DNA from: Vitrella brassicaformis
Taxonomy: Eukaryota > Sar > Vitrellaceae
DNA length: 41,258 nt
Direction: 5' to 3'
Assembly (NCBI GenBank): GCA_001179505.1
Contig: CDMY01000369.1
Coordinates: 1 to 41,258, forward strand
Numbering within the stretch: position 1 is the first letter of the stretch; each line of letters starts with the position of its first letter. A program made the position numbers and the translations under genes. Shown piece after piece: positions 21,332 to 31,448 of this stretch. The notes beneath the pieces were generated by a model. It did not search any database and had not been told where the DNA came from. It saw only the letters and a program-made list of their open reading frames with translations.

Positions 21332-22919
21332 TCAGCCGCCGATAGCAAGCGAATCAGCGAGCGGCTTCCTGCCGATGTCTTCGCTGTCAATGAACTTGCC
21401 CGTGGCCAGCCAATGTGCACAGCCTGGGGGCAGCGTCGCTGCCTTGGCCTCATACCGGATGACCTGCTCGGGCGTCAAAACGTCCTTCCACCGACCGTTT
21501 GTTCCCTGCGGACACCCATGCGATCGGTGCGTGTTCTGTGTTGTGTGCTGATCGTGTGCTTGGGTATCCATCTACCTTGTTGATGAAAGTCTTTGCTCCG
21601 CCTTCCCATACCCTGCCGCCAGCGGGGGCGAACAGGTGGGCGTGCTCCTTCATGTGCTCGAATGTGCACCGCTCCACCTACACCCATCGACACACCGACA
21701 CAGCACAAGTCAATTGCGGCACAGAGAATACGTGTGTGTGCGTGTGGCGTTCGGACTTGTTCGTCGAAGATGGTCTCATCGATGGGGATGTTCAGAAAGG
21801 CCGCCACGCGTCGCATCTCGCCGGGCAGGTCCTTCTTGAGCTTGTTGAAGTGCACGAACAGCACGTTGGGGAGGCCTCGCAGGTGCCACCACGACTCGAC
21901 ATTGGTGAACAGCGACCACCACGGCCAGCCGTCGGTCTCCCTGCACCGACCACACCCACACGGACGCACAGATGGACTCAGAGGGATTGGTGTCTCCGCT
22001 GTGTGTGTGGTAGGTACCAGGGGTGAGATGGCCAGCCCTGTGACAGCCACATGTCGAAACTGAGGACAACAAGCAAGAGTGCAAACCAGCGCCTTATGAA
22101 TGTGTTCGTTCCTCTCCTACGCCTTTGACTCGTCAATGTCCTCGATGTCCGTCCATCGGGGCATCGGGGGCCCAACTCTGCCAGGCTTCTCATACCTCAC
22201 GTCAAGAGTTTCATCGTTAGTATTTTTCCAGTGACTGCAGCCACATGCAGAGCCACAGAAATACGGGTTCTCCTTTGCCTATGCTGCGTCTTTGCTTTTG
22301 TCCAGCTCACTTGAGCATTGACATGAAGGCGTCGCGGCCATCCCTCGCGACATAGATGTACTTGCACTGCATCCATCCACATGAGTACAAGAGCACGTGT
22401 CATCCCACAATTCATCCCACCGCCCCGCCCCCGTGTCAACAACCGACCTGTGGATGGATGGGGAGTGCGTCCGAGGGCAGGTGTGTCTTGAGGCACCTGG
22501 GATGGGTCTGCGCCTCGAGGGCTGCCATCTTGTCCTCTCGCGGTTCCCCTATTCGGCAGTCCAGCCACGGGCTGATCTCGTGCATGGCCTTGCCGCCGGG
22601 GTAGGCCTCTCCCTTGAAGAGCAGCTGGCACACTATCTGCTGCATCCATGTGGTGCCACTCTGATGGTATGATTGATTGACACACGAACAGAGTGAGAGA
22701 AGCATGTGATGTCAGGCAAATCTGCTCGTGTGTGTGCACCTTGTAAGCGGTGCAGACAATCACGTCGGTGTCGCGAGGCGTCCAGTCATCCCAGTAGGTG
22801 CTGTCGAACAGGACGCTGAGGTAGGTGCGGTGCCGCTTCTTCAGATAGTCCTCGTCCACACGAGTCCAGTCGACGTCAACAGGCGACGGAATGCCCTCTG
22901 TGTCTGAAGGTTCAGGCAT
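21332..22919 (-). CDS. Cytosolic-type PAPS-dependent sulfotransferase
   Basis: Eight exons in coding order: 22919-22740, 22660-22448, 22366-22311, 22195-22121, 22059-22018, 21940-21757, 21677-21576, 21505-21332; 341 aa, all phases consistent. It transfers sulfate from PAPS to a hydroxyl or amine acceptor. The 5'-phosphosulfate loop is [18 protein letters not shown] (SGTTW at 61-65, created across the exon 1-2 junction). [10 protein letters not shown] matches the conserved 'PR..K.HLP' segment. The 3'-phosphate motif is [15 protein letters not shown] (RD at 139-140). The C-terminal PAPS motif is [12 protein letters not shown], equal to the RKGxxGDWK region of SULTs. [17 protein letters not shown] matches the region before the 'V.fV.FeeLk.D' strand. 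The length is normal for soluble SULTs and there is no signal peptide or membrane anchor. Substrate unknown. Confidence 0.93.
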
Positions 22920-23081
22920 TGATGGCAGCAACAAAGGGATGCGCAGATCTGTTGCAATACAATACGATGCAGCAAAGACGCTGCAAGAAACTCGTCCAGG
23001 CGCCTCGTCCTTCGCCGGCAGCAGCGGTTTCATGGAGCACCCTAGCCGGCCTTTTCTTCGGCAATCTCTCCTCCTTTTGCG
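22920..23081. promoter_or_regulatory. 162-bp bidirectional promoter region with the 29-bp motif
   Basis: Divergent start codons lie at 22919 (-) and 23082 (+). The motif copy at 23019-23047 begins 100 bp upstream of the sulfotransferase ATG and ends 34 bp before the + ATG. Confidence 0.6.
23019..23047 (+). promoter_or_regulatory. Copy 1 of 29-bp upstream motif
   Basis: It contains CAGCAGCGGTTTCATGGAGC followed by ACCCTAGCC. It matches the copy at 40472 in 27 of 29 bases and the inverted copy at 31288-31316 in 27 of 29. Regulatory function is inference. Confidence 0.6.
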
Positions 23082-23619
23082 ATGTCCGCGTCGGATGGAT
23101 GTGAGCATCCCCTGTTCATCAGCAAAGCACCAGCAAGCATCGCCGACAATGGTAAGGCAAAGATCGTGCATCCCGCTCATGTTCTCATTCTCGTGAGTTG
23201 TTTTGTGTGCAGCTGGCCTTCTCGCCATCGCCGCTCTCATCGACGAGCAATATGCGGACGAGGCGGCAGCAACTCGCAAGCAGCAGGCGGCGGCCAAGCG
23301 AAGAGCACAAAGATCTCATCCATACCAGCGGCTCTCACGTTCCCACCCGCCACAAGACGGCACGTCTGTTGAGCATCAATCGGCAGCACAAGCAGCGACA
23401 TCGAAAGAGGAATCTGCTGACAATGACGGATCTGCAGCGGCGGACAGCGAGATGGATGAGGAGCAGGAAGGCGCCACTGCTGACAATGGGGCGACAAGCT
23501 GCTGCCAAGAAGATGAAGATGAAGATCATGGCGAGATGGAGATAAAGAGGGAAAGGGGCAAGGCGGCCAGTGTGGGTGAGGTGCAAGTGACACTGGCGCT
23601 CATGGGTGTGCGTGGCTGA
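23082..23619 (+). CDS. Small charged Ala/Glu/Gln-rich protein, unknown
   Basis: Exons 23082-23151 and 23213-23619; 158 aa. The intron is 61 nt, GTAAGG...TGTGTGCAG, phase 1. The sequence starts with about 30 ordinary residues, then ADEAAATRKQQAAAKRRAQ, a basic helix. An acidic tail follows (DSEMDEEQEG, CCQEDEDEDHGEME) and then a short hydrophobic end (VQVTLALMGVRG). I recognise no family; the composition would suit a small nucleic-acid- or chromatin-associated protein. It is divergent from the sulfotransferase, 162 bp away. The alternative reading from an in-frame start within the intron is disfavoured by the clear splice sites. Confidence 0.6.
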
Positions 23620-23952
23620 GTGAGTGAGGGATATATTGCGAGATGAGCGGGCCTGTCGATAATAAAAACGTGGCGGCTGCATTGCATGGTGGCTACGTTG
23701 CATACCTGTTGCAATGGACAGATTCTCCGCGGACCGAACGATTGTTGATCAAGTGCTTGTGAACATCTTTCGCAGCAGTTTGCGTCAACTTGAAGTCACA
23801 GGCAAGCAGAAGAAAGTTCACCCAGAAGAAAGTTTACTCCCGTGTATAGGGCTTCCATCACGCCATGAACAACAAGTCTATGAGAATGAGACGGAAGACA
23901 CTCACTGCTACCAAAAAACATCGGTGTCTCTACAGCACCAGCTCAGTGGTCT
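23620..23952. other. Convergent spacer
   Basis: No gene called. It contains AATAAA at about 23661-23666, which could serve as a poly(A) signal for the + gene ending at 23619. A + ORF starting at 23714 runs antisense into the next gene and was rejected. Confidence 0.6.
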
Positions 23953-26900
23953 TCATCTGGCGGACGGCGGGGGAGGTAGCGGGAGAGGCATCGTGCGCTG
24001 CGACAGGAGATTCCTACCAGAGCTGCCCTCGCCGCCATCTGACAATGAGGACGGCTTGACGTGGCCCCAGCAGCGGCCGGAGTCCAACCCGTCTGTGCCG
24101 TCAGCCTTCGTCTCATCTGTGGGGTCATTGATGGTGATAATCTGCACAGTTGGTGGAACGTCGGTCCCGTCTTGCTGTCGAGCAGGGACGTCTATGCGGG
24201 AGGAAGGGCTGGCCTTGGTCTCACCCTTGAGCCACGTAAGCATCTCATTGTTGATGAACGATGTGAGCGGCTGATTCATGGCCGCTCTGGGGCTGAGTGG
24301 CCGGATGTTGTCGTGTTCGTCTTCAGGGATCACAAGGGAGCTGTGCAGGTACTCGCGGGTGATTCTTCGGAGCTCGTGCGGCTCGGCCTGACGGATGATC
24401 TCCATTTGGCTGGCCAATGGCGCGCTTCAGGTTGGCTGCTCGTATCTGGGCGGCGGAAAACAGGCGTCGGAGGTCATTCAAATTCCTCTCGTCCTTGCCG
24501 GCTGCCGTCGTAGGCGAAGTGGCCACTGCTGGCGGTGGTTGCTCGTCGTTGGTCTTCGCTCGCATCTTGGCACAGAGAGCAGAAGTCAGCTCGAAGCATT
24601 GCTGAAGAACCGCGTCTTCGTTGATCTCCTTGTCCGCTCGTCCACCAGCCGCTGTCTCCTGCGCCACGGCCGAGCCCTGCTGTTCTTCAGCCGTTTCCTT
24701 GCGCTTCGTTATCTCGATCTCATCTGTCTGGGCTGTCTGTTCTTGCCTTGATCGCTTCTTGCGGGGCGTCTGACACGCCACGTTCCGCATGGCGCGCCGC
24801 GACTCGCTCTTCCTCGCTGTCCTTGCCAGGCGATCAATGTCTTCAAGCATGCCAAGTGTCTCCATGGTCAAGGTAGCCTGTTTGTTCTGGCTTCCCTTAT
24901 CGTGCAGGGGAGGAAGCAACATGGCACCGAATGCAGTGGGCGCATGGGAAGGGGGGAAGGGGCACGTGGAAGGGGCTACGGGGGTCGTAAGCATGATGTT
25001 TCTCGCGTCGTCTGGCTCGTAAGCCTCACTGCCGAGGAAGAGACACTCGGCCATCTCCCGTTGGTCCCTCCTGCTGTCTTCGTGGTCTGCTGCTTTGACT
25101 CTCCGCAGCTGGGACTCCCACGGCAGGGCTTCCTCGTGATTCGCTGCTTCTGCCTGCTTCCGCTTGGCCAGCTTCCTCACTTCGACGTGAGACACTCGAG
25201 GCGGAACACCAAGGGGGGCCCGAAGCAGGCTGCGGTGCGTCCCCTGTACGGCCCTGGGTGGGAAATGCGAGAGGGTTGGGTGGACGCCGACCGACACCAC
25301 TCCCTCAGAGGCCCTCTCGTCAGCCGAAGACGAATCAGTCGTGCGGGCAGCAATCTGAGTGAGGCGGGGGCGTGAGGAAGGCTCCTTGGCCCGCCTTGAT
25401 GGCTGCACTAGAGACGTGTGGTGGATGCTGCTGCTGCTGCTGCTGCTGCTACTGCCGCTGCTGCCGCCGCTGCTTGAGGGCAAGTGGTGGGTGGATTGCA
25501 TGCCGTCAGGCTCGAAGGAAAGTGGCTGGACGGTCTCGGTTGGGGCCGAACAAGAGCTTCTGTGGTCTCTTGTCTCAGCTTGCTTAGATGGCCGGATCGG
25601 CTCAGATGACTCGGACGCCTTTGAGGAGCTCTCGCTTTCGCTTCCTGAGGAATCGTCCGCTGAGGATGCGTAATCTGGGAACGGACCTGGTCGTGAGGGG
25701 GATAGGGGGCTGTCCGATTGTCGCCGATTCTCAGGCTTCGCCAAGCTCTCTTTTGGAATGTGTGGGGCAGCTTGGCGGTCCTGCTTTACCTCGAGATGAT
25801 CATGTGGTCTGCCCTTCCTCTCCCTTTCAGCACGGCGCTTCTTTATCTTCTTTTCCAGCCTTTGCCTTTGTCCCTTGTCGGAGTCATCAGCACTGTCGTC
25901 TGTGTAGCTGCTGCCGTCAAGCGCTGAGGCATCATGCTCTTCCGCCATGGCCTTGCTGCTGTGTCTCCTTCTCCTCTTTGTCTCCGTCTTCGCTTTGGCC
26001 TTCGTCTCCTCCTTAGCCTTCCTGCGCCGCTTGTCGCGCTTGCTGTGGTCGCTGCTGGTCTCCGAGCACAAGTCGGTGAAGCTGTCGGCGAGCAAGAGGG
26101 TTGAGCGGCTCCTCTGCTCCACTGCCGGCTGTTTGCCGAGAAAGGCGATTATCAGTCTGCCGACCTTCTTCTTATAGCGTCGCCGGTGAAGAGGGGCACG
26201 GCCATCTTTATGGTCACCTGGGAGTCTGTTGACAGCCGCTTCTTGTTGTTAGCAGGCTGATCTATTGGCAGAGCATATGGACTCTGCTGGTCGTTGCTGC
26301 TGGCACCCGACAGCCGTCTCGTGCGGACTGGTGCTGGCATGAGCTCCTTCTGCTGCTTGAAGACAGTGCTCTTCTTCCGCAGAATCTTGGGTGCCGAAGA
26401 TGAGATCCCAGGGGATGCTGAGGTGGCTTGTTCGGCAGCTGCAGAGGCTCCCTTAGGCGCTGTGCCTTCCTCGTCTGCTGCAAGTTGAGTGTCGGGCGAT
26501 GCTGTGCTATCGTCTGCCTCAGCGGCAGCGGCTTTCCTCTCGGCCTCTGTGGCGAGCTGTGTGAAGGCCTGGAGATCGTCCAAAACATTTCCCTCGTCGG
26601 CAGCCTCTGACTGCACACACATCGACACGCGAGTCAACGTCGCAGTTTGTGTGCACTGATTGCTTATCACCACAAGATCGTCCTCAAACTCTGATGACAG
26701 GTGCGAGGAGAGAGCAGATATATCAACGTGACACAGAATGACTCAGAATGACACAGAGCAAACGATCCATTGCTGCTCTTCTCTTGTTGTGTACCTGCGT
26801 TCTCATCGTCGCATTCTTGTGTGACTCCGGCAAGAAGGAAGCGCTTGTTTTTTATTATCATGTCTCTCAGAGCCTTGGCGCCGGTGGTGGTCGCCATCAT

Positions 26901-27906
26901 GGCCTTCAAACATCCCTCGGGGGCCAGCTTGAAGGCCAGCAGCAGATTCCGAGAGCTAGGTTGATGACACAAAGCCAATCCAATCTCTATTTCCTGCCCT
27001 TTTGTATCTTTGCTGTGCTCTGCGCACGTACCCTTCTTCGCTTTCGTCCAGCTTCTCGGTCAGGAGCCTGATGGTCCGCTTTGCCTTCCGGCCCTGCACC
27101 CACCATCGACGGACACGTGTGACATCCCGTGGATGTGTTCATTGCCTACCATTTCCGCCATCTTTATCTGCATGTCTCTGAGTTCGCCCATGACCCGTGT
27201 GATTTCTGAGTCCATGTCGGGCGGCATCTTGGGTGTCTGCATGAAGAAGACCTCCTTCTCCTCGTACTCCTTTAAACGATCCTCCTGCATCGTCAGCTGC
27301 ACCCGTAACACAAAGGAGCCATCTGTCCATTGTATGCGCACTAATGAAGCACATCCGGAGTCTGATGTCCTACCTCGTTTCTGAGCATGGCGAGTTCCCT
27401 CAGATATCCGGCGTGTGTTGTCTCGAGCTGAAGGGTCAGGTGGTCGGCCCTGGACTTCTGGCTTTGATATCGCATGTCAAGCTCCTGACGCAGTAATGGA
27501 ACGCAGAGAAAGCACTCATTCTCTCGCCCTCCTTGCCTCCCCCCACCGTCACTGACCCTGATGTGTGACCGCAGCTTGATGATTTCCTGCGACAGCGAAG
27601 CACATTACAGTGAAAGGGGTCACCCCCTCTCGATACCCGCCCCCCAGTCACAGTGGACTCACTCACCTCGGACATCTCTTCCTTCGACAGAACCACCCTC
27701 GAAAGGGCCGCAGCCGCCCGGTCTGCCTCACCCCCTCGCCCCACAACCGTCAGCCTCCTCAGGGACCTCTCGGGCCTGATTGGTGGTGCCGGGCTCTCAC
27801 TTGGGGATGGCATTATCGTGGTGTCCTCGATATTCGATGCCGCCCTCGTCACATCGAGCTGCTCCAAGCTCATTTCAGTCGCCTCGCCCCTCTCACTCGA
27901 AGCCAT
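23953..27906 (-). CDS. Coiled-coil and Ser/Lys/Glu-rich protein, unknown
   Basis: Ten exons in coding order: 27906-27667, 27586-27557, 27484-27374, 27296-27150, 27093-27032, 26955-26795, 26690-26671, 26610-26218, 26164-24462, 24409-23953; 1107 aa, all phases consistent. After a disordered N-terminus, residues about 70-200 are a coiled coil (EIIKLRSHIRELDMRYQ, DRLKEYEEKEVFF). A compact helical segment follows (LLLAFKLAPEGCLKAMMATT). The long ninth exon is Ser/Lys/Arg/Glu-rich with poly-Ser and many potential phosphosites. A 20-nt microexon (26690-26671) is required for phase. Introns 8 and 9 are only 53 and 52 nt. The second of these replaces the end of one open frame with a better-looking helical C-terminus (MEIIRQAEPHELRRITREYL). 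If it is unspliced, the protein would end at 24323. A structural or nuclear speckle-like role is possible, but no family is recognised. Confidence 0.75.
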
Positions 27907-28522
27907 GGTCCCAGGGGAGGAGAAGTGCGGGGTGAGTTGTTCGACGAACGAAGTCAGAAAAGGGGACTGAACATTGGAGGGGTTTGTAGCGAGAGAGTTT
28001 ACTGACGGCGAGAATCGCGCGAGCTACATAGTGTAGGTCGGTGTCACTCACGAACCCACCACACGGTTGTCGCATGGCTGACTCAATCATCATTGCAGGA
28101 CTGGTGCGAATTAAACTGTCTCATCATTCGCTGATTGACCCAGTGACCATGACGTGCGATAGACGGACGACACGCAAGCAGGGGAAAGAGGAAGCAAGGC
28201 AAGAAGGCAGCCAAGGTAGTCAGTCAGAGGTATCTATCCATCCAACACCAAAACGGACGGATGGCTGATGACCCGCAGAAGCCAGAAAGCGAGAAGACCT
28301 CTGTCGTCTGCCTGCCTGCATGGCCATGGAATGACGTGAGTGCGTGTTCGTTCCCCTGTTCATGGAAAGCACTTGACTAATTAAGACATGGGGGTGTGTG
28401 TCCGCATCGGCTGGGACGGGGTGGGCTGCGGTGCGGTGCGCCGCACCGACGGCCTTGCCTCTGGCCCGATATCTGCCTGCCTGCCTGCCCGGTTGCCCCC
28501 CCTCCCCCCTTTCCTGCCTCAC
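27907..28522. other. Intergenic region between two minus-strand genes
   Basis: It holds the promoter of the coiled-coil gene (start 27906) and the 3' flank of delta-COP (stop 28523). I see no clear motif copy and no gene. The first half is less repetitive than other spacers. Confidence 0.65.
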
Positions 28523-31098
28523 TCACTGATCGACCGTGAATGTGTATATGGCCATCCGGTTGAGCGCAAAAGCTATCGGCTCCTTCTTCTCCATGTGATA
28601 ACACTCCAACACCTGTGTGTGAGGTCACACCACATACACTCTCACTGGCGCGGTCATGTGGATGTGAGTGTGGGTAGTTTGTACCTCGATGTTGCAGACA
28701 GTGGTTTGTGAGGTGGCGTCGATTTGGAAGGGGAGGAGAGAGGAGCTGTCGGTCTTGGCCGAGAACTCCATCGTCCCGGTCGGCGCGTTGCTGTCCACCA
28801 AGGGCACAGTCCTGAACCACACCCAATGAGTGAGAAGATGCCCTCCACTTGTGCGCTCTTATACGAATTGAGTGGGCGTGTGTCAAGAACTCACCAGGCG
28901 ACCACGTTGCCCTCGGTGCTGTACTCGCCCACGTCAGCACTAGAAACCTATACACACACACGCAGATGCCAACCAAAGGCGCATCAATGGAGTGAGTGAG
29001 TGGCTGGATTGACCGGATCCGTGCGTAGCGTACCGTAGGGTGAGAGTTGGGTGGGCATGGGATGGAGAATCTGAGGTCCTGCAGGGCGAGGTCCGTCTTG
29101 GTCAGCTCAAACTCGATCGTCGCCACCGTCCCGTCGCTCGTAGACGACATCCAACAACTTACCGACATCGGCAACAACTCCTGCACACACGCATGGACAG
29201 GATACACGTGTCCCCGTGTGTGTCTGTGTCTGTGTGTGTGTGTGTGGCTGTAGGTGACCTCGCTCTTGGTTTGCAGCCGCCATTTGAGCAGCGGCATGGG
29301 GGTGTTCTGTCTGAAACACCGAGATGCATCCTGCATGGCAAATACACCGAACACAGGTGCCGTCAACACACACACACACACGTTGTGCGGGGGCGTGCCA
29401 GCTGCCGTACCCTGAATTCGAGGATGCTGTTGGCGTGAGAGCTCTTGTTGAGGTTGGGATGCACCTTCCACTTGAAACGCTTGTCCTCCGGAGACACCTG
29501 AGGATACACCACAGACGGATGCACTGATGTGTGTAGGCATGTGCGAGCGAGTGCCTCGATGACCCACTAACCTTGAATGCGGCGAGGTCTGCCTTGTTGA
29601 CATCGAGCACAGTGGCCTCAAACTGGCCCTGGATGTCCATGTCGTTCAAACCTGCACACACGATGGCACGCACACGGATTGCCACATGTCATCGATGTCT
29701 CATGGCGGGCGGCCAGCTGACGCACCTCCCTCTGCATGGAGCTGTGCTTGTATCTTCTCCTCAATGTTGATGGTCACGGGCTCTAGCAGGGGATTCACAG
29801 GCGCGGCTCCACGGCCATTGTCCTCTGCACACACACCACAACGAACACAGCAATGGAGGGCTGCATGGTTCTTTATCTTTCGTGTGTGCGGATTGGACCC
29901 TCGAGGCCGGTGGATGCGGCCGATGCGGCCACGGCAGATGGGGTGGGGCGGAGGGAATCCAACAACTCGGCTGCAGGCTTCTGCTCACACACACACACAC
30001 ACACACACACAGCGAGAGAGAGAGAGGCAGGCAGGATGCACAGGGTCCTTTGTGCAGTCAGCCAGTGTCTTACGCCTTACTTTCTTGCCGATCTGCATGC
30101 CTTTCTTGGGCAACCCTGCCCGCATCGCGGTAGAGCTGGGTGGGTGGGGTGGGACACACACAAACATGACAGTCCATCCGTGAGTGTGTCTGTCTGTCAC
30201 GCCCACTCACTCCCTACACGCTCAGCTCACTCCATTTCGTTGGCTCCCGGTGCAGTGTGTGGTGCGCCCCATGGTGTGGGCTCCTTGTCCATCATGTGTT
30301 GCGCGGAAGGGTTCATGTGCAGCTCGTCCTCGAGGCTGATGCCGCTGCCCGCGGGGTTGGCCTTGTCGGCCTGCTTCTGGAGCGCACGCTGCTTGGCCAG
30401 CTCCAGCTGCTTACGCTTCGCGACCTCCTTGGCCTCGTTGATTTTGCTCTGATGGCAACACCAGCAACACAACGATACATAGAGCCACTCTCGCGGCATT
30501 GTGGGCGGCTGGCTGGCTGACCTGTTCGATCATTTGGTGAAGCCTCTCCTCGTGGCTGTCCATCTCGGTGTAGGTCTTGATCTGGCTGAGCGTGACGCTC
30601 TCCCGGTAGCCGAACGAGATGACCTCGTCGAAGGCAAAGACGATGTCGAAGGCGTGTTTGACGACGAGCTCCTCGGTGACGGTGATCTGGCAGCAGTCCT
30701 GCACAATCTTGGCCAGCAGGCGGAGCGTCTCGAGGTCCTCCAGGATGTTGCTGGCCTTGTTGGTGATCAGCAGCAGGTACAACGACTCAATCGGCTGGTA
30801 CACGTACCGCACGCTCTCCGTCTCTATGTACGTGTGATCCTTGCCTGATGCAGTGAGCCATCATTACACATACACACACACACACACAGAGGAGCCATCA
30901 ATGCCCGTCGAGCTTGGCACGCACCCAAGGCCTCCCTGTGAATGAGATGCAGCTGCCTTTGCTTGTCTTACTTCCGATTTCGATGAGTTTGGGGAACGCT
31001 GAGAGGAGGCCCTCGACCCGCAGCCTGGTCATCTCGACAAACTGCCGCGCCACCAGCGTCTTGGCCTTGGTCAAGATCGCCGCCGATAGAACCACCAT
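28523..31098 (-). CDS. ARCN1: Coatomer subunit delta (delta-COP, archain)
   Basis: Thirteen exons in coding order: 31098-30972, 30844-30522, 30448-30231, 30135-30081, 29980-29899, 29824-29726, 29651-29572, 29497-29411, 29330-29259, 29180-29034, 28947-28895, 28811-28685, 28612-28523; 519 aa, close to the usual ~510. It is part of the F-subcomplex of COPI, which coats Golgi-to-ER vesicles. The N-terminal longin domain is clear ([72 protein letters not shown]). A charged linker follows ([28 protein letters not shown]). The C-terminal mu-homology domain starts at [11 protein letters not shown] and includes [32 protein letters not shown] and TVCNIEV. Many short exons with TG-rich acceptors. The promoter is shared with the divergent lipase gene. 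Confidence 0.97.
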
Positions 31099-31287
31099 GA
31101 CTGACTGACCCTTATTGACTGACTGACCGAACGCAAGCGGTGGGTGACGTCACTCGTGCCGATCAATGCCTGCTGCCCACGCACTCCTCAATCTAGGCTG
31201 TCAGAGCAAAGATGCAGAGGCCGACAAACACGCCTGTGACGCCTCTTTTCCAAAACGTCCCCTCCTTTCCAAGCTCGCAAATAACAG

Positions 31288-31316
31288 GCCTAGGGCGCTC
31301 CATGAAACCGCTGCTG
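31288..31316 (-). promoter_or_regulatory. Copy 2 of 29-bp upstream motif (inverted)
   Basis: Read on the minus strand it is CAGCAGCGGTTTCATGGAGC then GCCCTAGGC, differing from copy 1 at two positions. It is 190 bp upstream of the delta-COP ATG and 133 bp upstream of the lipase ATG. Confidence 0.6.
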
Positions 31317-31318
31317 CA

Positions 31319-31354
31319 ATAGCTCAGCGAAGCTGCGATAGCTCAGCGAAGCTG
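31319..31354 (+). repeat. 17-bp direct repeat, 19-bp period
   Basis: Two identical 17-base units, starting at 31319 and 31338, lie directly beside motif copy 2. The unit contains the partial palindrome AGCTcagcgAAGCT. Confidence 0.85.
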
Positions 31355-31448
31355 TCTGAGTGACTGAACAGTCTGTCATTGAGGCGGTGAAGTTGCTTGC
31401 GAAGCACAGCGTCGCAGAATCCTCGTCAAGCAGCCAGTGCATGAGCTG

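Larger units (their letters stand above)
31099..31448. promoter_or_regulatory. 350-bp divergent promoter region with motif and small tandem repeat
   Basis: It lies between the ATGs of delta-COP (31098, -) and the LCAT-like gene (31449, +). It contains the inverted copy of the 29-bp motif at 31288-31316, then a 17-bp direct repeat (ATAGCTCAGCGAAGCTG) at 31319-31335 and 31338-31354. Confidence 0.6.

Noticed and set aside
23714-24274. 186-aa + strand ORF
   Set aside because: It overlaps the last exon of the minus-strand coiled-coil gene, whose frame looks more protein-like and is joined by splice sites.
26165-26217. Frameshift or pseudogene break in the coiled-coil gene
   Set aside because: A 53-nt GT-AG intron in matching phase explains the change of frame.
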